DNA of 64,000 nucleotides from Ligustrum vulgare (lineage: Eukaryota > Streptophyta > Magnoliopsida > Lamiales > Oleaceae): positions 26,230,513 through 26,294,512 of the forward strand of contig OY743181.1 of the NCBI GenBank assembly GCA_963555705.1, read 5' to 3'. Below, piece by piece: positions 55,741-64,000 of the stretch. The notes beneath the pieces are model-generated. The model did no database searches. It saw only the letters and a list, made by a program, of their open reading frames with translations, and was not told where the DNA came from. Within the stretch, counting starts at the first letter, position 1; every line of letters starts with the position of its first letter. The translations under genes and the position numbers were made by a program.

Positions 55741-58640
55741 ATGATGAATGACCAGGATATCTGTTTAGTCGATAGTGCAACTACACATACTATTCTTCAA
55801 GACAAAAAGTATTTCTTGAACTTAACATTATCAGAGAATAATGTTAATACAATATCAGGTGCATCAAAAATCGTTGAAGGTTCCGGAAGAGCTTGTATTA
55901 TTTTATCAAATAATACAAAATTATATATTGACGATGCACTTTATTCTAGCAAATCCAGAAAAAATTTGCTTAGTTTTAAAGATATTCGCTGCAATGGATA
56001 TCACATTGAGACGATGCATGAAAATAATGCAGAATATCTTTGCATAACTTCTTTTATATCTGGCCAGAAGCAGATAAAAGAAAAACATCCGGCACTCCCT
56101 TGTGGCATGTATTGTACATCTATAAAGATGATTGAATCAAATATTATCACGAACCAGAAGTTCGTTGATCCAAAAAGTTTTATACTTTGGCATGATAGAC
56201 TTGGACATCCAGGAACAATAATGATGCGCCGAATAATTAACAACTCACATGGACATCCTCTAAAGAACCAGAAGATTCTTTTACCTAATGATTATCCATG
56301 TGCTGCTTGTTCGCAAGGCAAGTTGGTCATTAGACCTTCGACTACAAAAGTCAATATTGAATCTCCAACTTTCTTGGAAGAATTCATGGAGATATATGTG
56401 GGCCAATACACCCACCATGTGGACCATTTCGGTATTTTATGGTTTTAATTGATTCATCTACTAGATGGTCCCATGTTTGTCTACTTTCCACTAGGAATGT
56501 AGCCTTTGCTAGACTACTTGCTCAAATTATAAAATTACGAGCTCAATTCCCTGATTATTCAATCAAGAAAATTCGTCTTGATAATGCTGGTGAGTTTAGA
56601 TCACAGACATTCAATGATTATTGTATGTCAATTGGAATTGAGGTTGAACATTCGGTTGCTCACGTCCATACACAAAATGGATTAGCTGAGTCGTTTATCA
56701 AACGTCTACAATTAATTGCTAGACCATTACTCATGAAAACAAAACTTCCAACTTCTGTTTGGGGTCATGCCATATTACATGCTGCATCCTTGGTTTGTTT
56801 AAGACCAACTGCGTATTATCAATATTCTCCTTCGCAACTTGCAATTGGTCATGAGCCTAATATTTCTCACTTACGAGTTTTTGGTTGTGCCGTCCAAGTC
56901 CCAATTTCACCCCCACAACGTACCAAAATGGGTCCCCAACGAAGACTTGGAATTTATGTTGGTTTTGATTCACCATCAATAATAAGGTATCTTGAACCTT
57001 TAACGGGTGATCTATTCACTGCACGTTTTGCAGATTGTCATTTTGACGAAATGACTTTCCCAACCTTGGGAGGAACAAAACTACATCCTGAAAAACATGG
57101 TAAAATTTCATGGAATGAAACAACTTTGTCTCACTTTGATACCCGCAGCAATCAATGTAAGCAAGAAGTTGGAAAAATCATTCACTTGCAAAGAGTTGCA
57201 AATCAATTACCGGATGTATTTGTTGACACGAGAAAAGTGACAAAGTCACATATACCAGCAGAAAATATCTCTGCACAAATTGATGTCCTTGAAGGACAAT
57301 CTGCTGTAGCAAATGAATCTCAAATACGCCAGAAGCGTGGTCGACCAGTTGGTGCTAAAGACTCTGTACCTCGAAAAAGAAAAGTACAAGAGAAAAACCA
57401 ACCAAAAACTTCAGCAGAAGTAGTATTTGAAAAGATTGATCAATCGGATATTGAGAATATGGTTCCTGCAGAACCACAAGTATCCGAAAATAATGAGATT
57501 TCAATAAACTATTTAGTATCTCATAAACTATGGGAAAGGAATACTATTGTCATAGATGACATTTTCGCCTTTAATGTGGCTCTTGAAATAATGAAAGATG
57601 AGGATCCTGAACCACTGTCTGTGAAAGAATGTCAGCATAGAAATGATTGGCCAAAATGGAAAGAAGCCATACAGGCGGAGTTAAATTCCTTAGAGAAACG
57701 AAAAGTATTCGGACCTGTAGTTCGAACACCTGAAAATGTAATCCCTGTAGGATACAAATGGGTTTTTGTAAGGAAAAGGAATGAAAATAATGAGATTATA
57801 AGATACAAAGCTCGACTTGTAGCTCAAGGTTTCTCTCAAAGACCAGGAATTGATTATGAGGAAACGTATTCTCCCATAATGGATACTATCACTTTTAGAT
57901 TCTTAATTAGTTTGATTGTGTCACAAATGCTTGATATGCGCCTTATGGATGTAGTAACTGCCTATCTATATGGTTCACTTGATAGTGACATATACATGAA
58001 AGTCCCTGAAGGACTCAAAATTCCAGAAGCAAATAATACATGCCCGAGAACTATGTTCTCTATTAAATTGCAAAGATCTTTATATGGATTGAAACAATCC
58101 GGACGCATGTGGTATAATCGCCTTAGCGAATATTTGTTGAAGGAGGGTTATAAAAATGATGACATTTGTCCCTGTGTTTTCATAAAGAAAACAAATAGTG
58201 GATTTGCAATTATTGCAGTATATGTGGATGATTTAAATCTGATTGGAACTCCTGAAGAGCTCAATAAAACTGCAGATTATTTAAAGAATGAATTTGAGAT
58301 GAAAGATTTGGGAAAAACTAAGTTTTGTCTTGGGTTGCAAATTGAACATTTCCCAGAAGGATTATTTGTTCATCAATCTTCTTATACAGAAAAAGTTTTA
58401 AATCGTTTTTATATGGATAAAGCACATCCATTGGCATCCCCTATGGTTGTTCGATCACTTGATGTGAAAATAGATCCATTTCGTCCACCTGAAGATGGAG
58501 AAAAAATTCTTGGTCCTGAAGTACCATATCTTAGTGCAATTGGAGTGCTAACATATCTTGCAAATTGTACTCGACCTGACATAGCTTTTTCTGTAAATCT
58601 CCTTGCAAGATATAGCTCTACACCAACTCAAAGACATTGA
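55741..58640 (+). pseudogene. copia pol: protease, integrase, reverse transcriptase
   Basis: 55741-56448 has the protease site (LVDSATTHTILQD), then GAG-pre-integrase (LWHDRLGHPGTIMMRRII). A frameshift near 56400 moves to the frame 56439-58640. Integrase core: LIDSSTRWSHVCLLSTRN, IRLDNAGEFRSQTF, HTQNGLAESFIKRLQ (DDE residues present), then FGCAVQVPISPPQRTKMGPQ. RT: GYKWVFVRKRNENNEIIRYK, ARLVAQGFSQRPGIDYEETY, VDVVTAYLYGSLDSDIYMKV-like, LYGLKQSGRMWYNRL, and the catalytic AVYVDDLNLIG (about 58215-58250). The frame ends at a TGA in HWNGVKHIFRYLKGT (58638-58640), where Trp is expected. Apart from these two defects pol is intact. Confidence 0.93.
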
Positions 58641-59222
58641 AATGGTGTTAAACACATTTTTCGATACCTAAAGGGTACTATTGATATGGGATTATTTTAT
58701 TCTCAAAAATTGGGATCTTCTTTAGTGGGATATGCAGATGCGGGTTATCTCTCTGATCCACATAAAGCTAAATCACAAACAGGATATGTGTTTACACGTG
58801 GAGGAACAGCTATATCATGGAGATCCGTGAAGCAAACCTTGACAGCAACATCTTCAAATCATTCAGAAATTATTGCAATCCATGAGGCAAGTCGAGAATG
58901 TGTATGGTTGAGGAACATGACCCATCATATCCAAGCATCATGTGGATTAACTTCAACTAGAGACATCCCAACAATTTTGTATGAAGACAATGCAGCTTGT
59001 ATTGCACAACTCAAAGGAGGCTTCATCAAAGGAGACAGAACAAAGCATATCTCTCCAAAATTCTTCTACACGCATGAGCTTCAGAAAACTGGGGATATTG
59101 ATATTCAACAAATTCGCTCGAGTGACAATGTAGCTGATTTATTTACAAAGGCATTGCCAACATCCACATTCAGGAAAATGGTTCATGAGATTGGAATGCG
59201 TCGACTTAAAGATTTACAGTGA
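58641..59222 (+). pseudogene. copia RNase H
   Basis: It continues the pol frame after the single stop: GVKHIFRYLKGTIDMGLFYS, GYADAGYLSDPHKAKSQTGY, SNHSEIIAIHEASRECVWLR, YEDNAACIAQLKGGFIKGDR, TKHISPKFFYTHEL, VADLFTKALPTSTF and the C-terminus MRRLKDLQ. The Asp/Glu/Asp catalytic positions are present. It degrades RNA in the cDNA hybrid. Confidence 0.93.
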
Positions 59223-59434
59223 TCAGTATCAGGGGGAGTAGCTGTACTCTTTTTCCTTCGCCCAAGTTTTGTCTCACTGGGTTTTATTGGCAAGGTTTTG
59301 ACGAGGCAGCATTTATTGTAATACTCCAAAATAACTGTACTCTTTTTCCTTCGTTTAATTTTTTTCCCATTGGGTTTTTATCAAACAAGGTTTTAATGAG
59401 ACAGATATTTTGTAATATGTCATTCAAGGGGGAG
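59223..59434 (+). other. 3' untranslated part of the copia element with purine tract
   Basis: Two related segments (about 59244-59330 and 59336-59430) share GTACTCTTTTTCCTTCG, TGGGTTTT, CAAGGTTTT and GAGGCAG or GAGACAG, so there is a diverged internal duplication. CAAGGGGGAG (59425-59434) is the purine tract before the 3' LTR. Confidence 0.75.
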
Positions 59435-59605
59435 TGTTATAAATATTATACTATTTAGTGAATGACATTCATACCCCTATAACCCTAGGGATAATTACTT
59501 TGCGTATCCCTTTCATCCCCTATATATATGGGGCTCTGGTTCTTAATAAAACACAAGTTTATTTGCCTCTTTATTTTCTTCTTTCTTTCTCTCTATTTCA
59601 TAACA
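59435..59605 (+). repeat. 3' LTR of copia element
   Basis: 171 bp, nearly identical to 53301-53471, ending TTTCATAACA and followed by the target duplication TCACA. Confidence 0.95.
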
Positions 59606-59762
59606 TCACACAATTTCTTAAATCACTTTTTAATCATAACCATATTCTCTCACAACTTCTTAACTACACATTTTACATCAGAAATATAAATAAATGAATT
59701 AATATTTGCAACACAAAAGCTTGTTCATTGTACAATCTTATCTATCTCAATGTGCAATCACA

Positions 59763-60010
59763 CTCGGCCTGGGGACACATCTCAACTGATAAAGGGTGGA
59801 GATCCATAAACGCTGACAGAGTAGATGTCGTATGTTCGAATCATACAGGTTCGAATTTGTTAAATACTTTGTTAGTCTTGTGGATGATTATCAAACTCTG
59901 ACCAGTTTGGGATATAACCTTCGATTTATATCCTCCACCAATTTTCATAACATGGGCGGTGGAAGCTTCTAAGGTTGGCATTCAACCATTTTTTCTTTTT
60001 TTAACATATA
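59763..60010 (+). mobile_element. tRNA-derived SINE
   Basis: Flanked by the 10-bp duplication TGCAATCACA (59753-59762 and 60011-60020). The 5' part has an A-box-like ACACATCTCAACTG (about 59775-59788) and a B-box TGTTCGAATCA (59833-59843). A second GGTTCGAAT lies at 59849-59857. These are the internal RNA polymerase III promoter boxes. The 3' end is T-rich (about 59988-60002), as in some plant SINE families. About 248 bp, no coding region. It would use LINE enzymes for mobility. Confidence 0.8.
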
Positions 60011-60020
60011 TGCAATCACA

Positions 60021-60289
60021 TTTATGATACGTTGGACTAGACAAGATTACAATATACTATAGGCAAATAGACATGAAGAATGTGGTGCCCACAATGGCCC
60101 ACAAACATCATATTCCTTACTCACTTTACGTGTGAGAAGGACATGTGTCAGAAATATTTTTTTTATGCCTTATGTCAATCCTACATACAAAGTGTGTAAA
60201 GATTATACTATCCACAATGAGCACAAACAAAAGAATATTTTTCCATTGTCATGTCTTTGATGGACCGAACATATGCAAAATAGTTTTCA
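60021..60289. other. 3' flank of the ERF gene
   Basis: About 270 bases between the SINE and the ERF stop codon. The 3' UTR is expected here on the minus strand. No other feature is seen. Confidence 0.4.
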
Positions 60290-61048
60290 CTAATTACCAT
60301 GGTTCAGAGATTCACTAAAGGTTGGTGGAACCACAACAGAAGAAGAAACTTTGAGCCTCTTAACCCTTGAATCCTTCTCCTCACCACCACCGCCGTCACC
60401 ACCACTCATCACCTCCGGGCTACTAATCCACCCAATCATTCGATTTCCTAAACCCTGCTGCCGGAAACCCCAATATTCTTTGCTATTCTCCGATGCCGTC
60501 GACGTTTCCCCAGAAGAGGGTTCATTGGCAGCAACATAAGAAGGCACAACCACACTTGGTTGGACAACTTTCTTTATTTTGTTCTTATCAACATAATTTT
60601 GGCATTGATTATAGCCCCTTAAGTGAAATATACTAGAAAAAGTGAAATGGTCACTTACTCTACTCTTATTTGCCTTGGTTTCTGCAGAGTTTCCAGCCAT
60701 TGTACTCTGCAAATTCTTGCTTAATTTAGCTTTTAAAGAAGAAAAATTCAGCCCATTAATCCTGTTCGAATCGGATTGAACTGGACTAGAATCGACTGTC
60801 GCGAAGTTCGTACGAGCATTTTCTCCGCGAAGGACACGTGCCGCTTCATCATAGGCTAGAGCAGCTTCTTCAGGTGTATCATAAGTTCCAAGCCATAATC
60901 TTACTCTTCGAGATGAGTCTTTGATCTCAGCAACCCATCTGCCGGAAGGCCTTTGTCTCACACCAACAAATCTACGTGGCTGCGTTCGAGATCCCACGGT
61001 GGTGGTCACGTCGATAGTAGTGGTTTCCGCCATATCACGTCCAGCCAT
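60290..61048 (-). CDS. AP2/ERF-domain transcription factor (RAP2-11/ERN-like)
   Basis: A single intronless frame of 252 codons from the ATG at 61048 ([20 protein letters not shown]); an in-frame Met at residue 6 is an alternative start. One AP2/ERF DNA-binding domain lies at residues about 26-83: [55 protein letters not shown]. Ala and Asp at the key ERF positions (AEIKD...; [11 protein letters not shown]) place it with ERF rather than DREB types. The [18 protein letters not shown] wording is like RAP2-11 and the nodulation factors ERN1/2. The rest is low-complexity Ser-rich, with a basic KNKIKKVV patch and a C-terminal Gly/Glu stretch. Such proteins bind GCC-type promoter boxes in the nucleus. 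The subgroup is uncertain. No disabling changes are seen. Confidence 0.92.
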   Translation of the reverse strand: MAGRDMAETTTIDVTTTVGSRTQPRRFVGVRQRPSGRWVAEIKDSSRRVRLWLGTYDTPEEAALAYDEAARVLRGENARTNFATVDSSPVQSDSNRINGLNFSSLKAKLSKNLQSTMAGNSAETKANKSRVSDHFTFSSIFHLRGYNQCQNYVDKNKIKKVVQPSVVVPSYVAANEPSSGETSTASENSKEYWGFRQQGLGNRMIGWISSPEVMSGGDGGGGEEKDSRVKRLKVSSSVVVPPTFSESLNHGN

Positions 61049-61204
61049 AAAATCAAAAAAAAAAAAAAATTAACTTGGTTCAATATTGAAGTTTTCTTGC
61101 TTGCTTGAGAGTAAGAAAAAAAATTGGAGATTTATCCTTTGAAGTGAAATTTCAAATTGGATTGACCGATCGAAACAACTATATTATTACAATTCAAGGA
61201 GGTT

Positions 61205-61213
61205 ATATTTATA
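61205..61213 (-). promoter_or_regulatory. TATA box of the ERF gene
   Basis: The minus strand reads CATATAAATATAACC about 160 bases upstream of the ATG. This is a plausible TATA box giving a 5' UTR of roughly 130 bases. Confidence 0.5.
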
Positions 61214-61642
61214 TGAGAGGTTTTATGTTAATCACTGCATTTATATAATTGGCCAATTTAGAAAACGAGGCTGGTAATTTACCATTAAGCTTAATCTAGT
61301 TGGCTTGGCTCCTGAAAATTTCTGATTAATAAATAATTGATTAGTATTATTACACATAGTACAAGGATATTGGTAGTTGGCTAAGTGCTAACAATAGACA
61401 TTAAAACTTGTATTTTGCCCTATATGTACTTAACTATAGTTCCCGACTTAAAGAGGGAATTCAACTAAATAAATATCTTTGATCTACAATAATTTAATTT
61501 TAATTAGATAGATGCTTTAACATAGAAGATTTGTAACAAGTATCTTGATATTACATATGCCCTTGTCTGTTTTGAAAAGTCAAAGTCAACAATAAATTTA
61601 AAATATATATTTCATGTAATCCACAACTCTTTTAACTACAAA
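61214..61642. other. Upstream region of the ERF gene
   Basis: AT-rich, no gene. The promoter region is only about 430 bases before the Helitron end. Confidence 0.4.
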
Positions 61643-63150
61643 CTAGTAATTGCACTCGTGCAATGCACGAAAGATATAATTAATAATTATTTATTAAATA
61701 TAAGTTGTAAAAATACAATGCCTAATATAAATTGTGCATTCATATATAATGAAAAATACTCAGAAAAGTAAAATATAAAACTTCAACTTGTATATTTTTT
61801 TTAATAGCTAATTGTTCATTTTCTTAGTCTATTTAGGCGAAGTCAGATATGGACATATGACTTTTTTGTACTTTACAATTTTGATTTGATAACCGAAGTC
61901 AAGTTTACAATTATTTGATTTCTTAAAATTGAAATGTTTAGAATTTTCAAATCGTAAAATGAAATAAAGTGGCCATGGAATTGTCATCTTTACATAAAAA
62001 CAGGCCATGAATTAAGTATTTTAGAGATTGTATCGTGAACATATCAACTCTATTTCTGAAATTAACGTTCAATAAATGAAATTTTCTTTTTTAAAAAAAC
62101 TTTTGAACTATAAAATTAGGGTCATACAATACATGTGCAAAACTCAACTTACATATTCTCCTTAAGATCGATACTTTTCTTATCATATATTGTTCTTCAT
62201 CATATTCTTCCCCAAAAGAGGTGTATGATAGACTTTTTTTGGCATAATTTGATTTTTTAAGCATTAATTATTAATTTCAAATGTTTTACTAAAAATTAAT
62301 CATTAATCTTAATAAATATTATTACATTAATTAATTCTTCTTTCTTCATACTCACGATTTCTTTATTCATATTATTACATTATTATTTTAATAAAAATTA
62401 CTGATCGATAAATTGTTTAATAGAAATTATATGAACTAATTGTTAAAATCTGTAATATATTTTTGCATATTTTAGTTATTTAAATTTATAATGAAAAATA
62501 GAAAAATGAATAGAAACAGTAAATAAATAAAAATAATGTGAAAATGATGAATGAATTGAAGAAATCTTAAGTTTGTAAAATTAACCCAAATTAATTGAAT
62601 TTGCCTTAAAAATCCGTATATTTATTATTTATTTTAATTTGATGAGAAAAAATCAGAACATAAATTAATCATGTATCACTAAAATGAATTTAGTTAACTA
62701 ATTATAGATAATATTATAGGACTTAAATGATATGATTTAAAATAAATTAGATATTGAGGGAAAATAAAAAAATAAAAAATAAACTTTACCTTTAATTTTT
62801 TATATAATTTTACGGACAATATATTTACAATTTGCTCTCACTTGTTAGCTTGCATTAACCTTCTCACAGTGATCTTTAATTTGAAACTCATATTACATAT
62901 CTTTCAATTTCAAAATAAAACAATAATTATTAAAAGAATAATAATAAAATAGAAAAAAATAACATTTTGATGTTATTAATAACATAGTGAGGATGCCAAT
63001 GCAATTTATGACACATGTAAAATAATAATTGCTAAAATATTTAATAGACTATTTTTTAGCAAAAAAATTTCAAATTTAGAAATTTTTTTGGCAGGAAACT
63101 ATGTTTGTATTTTGGTGATGGCTATTCTACTTTTATATTAAGATTAAGAT
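61643..63150 (-). mobile_element. Non-autonomous Helitron, minus strand
   Basis: On the minus strand the end reads CGTGCATTGCACG (perfect 5-bp stem, 3-base loop), then about ten bases, then CTAG followed by T (61646-61642), a good Helitron 3' terminus. The first 330 bp closely match 40026-40365, and later blocks match 52525-53110. No Rep/helicase frame is present. The 5' end (expected TC) is not resolved; 63150 is an estimate. Confidence 0.7.
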
Positions 63151-63194
63151 AAGATTACATAAAGTTTATCGAAATTCAATAAAATCTAATTTTA

Positions 63195-63625
63195 ATCTAC
63201 ATTAAGAGTATGTTTGGTAAGCCAAATAAGCTAGCTTATTTGGAGAGCTTATAAGTTTCATCTGCTAAAATAAGCTCCGTTTGGTTGATGAGCTTATTTG
63301 AAAAGCTTGAGCTTATCACAAAAACTATTTGTACAAGCTTTTCAAATAAGCTCCATGAGCTTTTCATTTTTTATTCCATTTTTAGCCTCTTTATTTTTTT
63401 TTTTAAATTATACCCATATACCATTAGGGTATTTAAAATATATTTCTTTTATTTCATTTTTGTATTTCTGAGCTAATTTTGTCAAACAATTTTAATCAAC
63501 TAGCTTATTAGCTATCTGCTATCAACTATCAGTGCACAATTATTTTTTCAGTTATAAGCAAGCTTATCAGCTATTAACTAGCTTATTAACTTGGTCCACC
63601 ATATATAACCTAAACAGGAGCTACG
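63195..63625. mobile_element. MITE-like block
   Basis: It is dense in AGCTTATT and AATAAGCT words in both orientations. It begins GAGTATGTTTGGTAAGCC and ends ...AACCTAAACAGGAGC, an imperfect inverted pair (TGTTTGGTAA against TGTTTAGGTTA). This looks like a hAT-type miniature element. The target duplication was not identified. Confidence 0.4.
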
Positions 63626-63630
63626 TTTGA

Positions 63631-64000
63631 CACTACAAGAAAAATGAGCAAAAAAGACGAAAAATTAGAGACGACAAGAAAAATCGTCTCTATTGGTCGA
63701 TCAATAGAGACGATAGTCGTCGCTATTGATCGACCAATAGAGATGACTTTTTAAGTCGTCTCTATTCGTTGTCAACCAATAGAGACGACATTGAAATGTC
63801 GTCTCTATTGATCGACCAATGGAGACGACATTATGGAGTCGTCTCTATTGGTTGCCAACCAAGAGAAACGACAAAAAGTAGTCTCTATCGGTCGACCAAC
63901 AGAGACGCTATTCTGTTTTTTAAAATTTTTTATTCTTATTTTTAAAAACTTCGCTATTTTTTTTTGTTGACCTTTTTAATTATTTACATTTATATAATTA
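63631..64000 (+). mobile_element. CACTA (En/Spm-type) transposon, 5' end, runs off the window
   Basis: It starts with CACTACAAGAAAAATGAGC, the hallmark terminal inverted repeat of CACTA elements. It is followed by many subterminal copies of AGAGACGAC and its reverse complement GTCGTCTCT (for example about 63668, 63690, 63705, 63735, 63780 and 63800). Such repeats bind the element's own protein. The preceding TGA could be the 3-bp target duplication. The transposase and other end are outside the window. Confidence 0.85.

Larger units (their letters stand above)
53301..59605 (+). mobile_element. Ty1/copia retrotransposon, nearly complete, short LTRs
   Basis: The LTRs are only 171 bp (53301-53471 and 59435-59605), begin TGTTATAAATATT and end TTTCATAACA, and differ at about four positions by eye. 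The target duplication TCACA is at 53296-53300 and 59606-59610. Order: unusual primer site, repeat-rich leader, gag, protease, integrase, RT, RNase H, purine tract (AAGGGGGAG). Integrase before RT marks it as copia. It has few defects: a small gag deletion, one frameshift before the integrase and one stop between RT and RNase H. It is the youngest-looking element in the window. Confidence 0.96.

Noticed and set aside
59219..59697. Two frames of 79 codons at the copia 3' end
   Set aside because: They cover the purine tract, the LTR and flanking DNA; translation of an LTR is not expected.

Overview
The window is nuclear DNA of a eudicot plant. It is AT-rich, contains a seven-exon gene with plant-type splice sites and an intronless AP2/ERF gene, and most of the rest is plant-specific transposon families. 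I saw no bacterial, organellar, rRNA, tRNA or CRISPR features. Only two host genes look intact: a QUASIMODO3-type pectin methyltransferase (13202-18522, minus strand, 598 codons by my splice model) and an AP2/ERF transcription factor (60290-61048, minus strand).

Layout. 1-12.1 kb: a degraded Mutator-like transposase (minus strand) split by a complete Ty3/gypsy element (2407-11006, target duplication ACGAG), whose gag is in turn split by a solo LTR (4527-5984, target duplication ATTGG). 12.5-13.0 kb: a Helitron copy just downstream of QUA3. 13.2-18.5 kb: QUA3. 19.8-28.3 kb: a Harbinger transposase tail, then a minus-strand LTR-element remnant. That remnant carries a defective gypsy element (21808-26876), whose own 5' LTR is split by a small gag-only copia element (22378-24666, target duplication CTCTT). 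28.3-35.6 kb: a copia remnant next to a 6-kb LINE. 35.96-38.98 kb: a second defective gypsy element (target duplication ACAAG). 40.0-53.1 kb: a Helitron copy split by an 11.4-kb Tat-type gypsy element (40781-52211, target duplication GAATT) that carries its own antisense gene. 53.3-59.6 kb: a nearly complete, apparently young copia element (target duplication TCACA). 59.76-60.01 kb: a SINE with a 10-bp target duplication. 60.3-61.0 kb: the ERF gene. 61.6 kb to the end: another Helitron copy, a MITE-like block and the start of a CACTA transposon that leaves the window.

The most interesting signals are these: (1) arrays of the 12-bp palindrome TTACGGCCGTAA (or one-base variants) with neighbours 21 bp apart, in the LTRs of three different elements; (2) an antisense, intron-containing gene with its own TATA box inside the Tat element; (3) a conserved two-part reading frame of unknown function in two non-autonomous gypsy elements; (4) a copia primer-binding site that matches the anticodon arm of tRNA-Ile instead of a tRNA 3' end; and (5) one Helitron family present three times, recognisable by its terminal hairpin and CTAG end. 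Domain and family names come from motif recognition only; no search was run.
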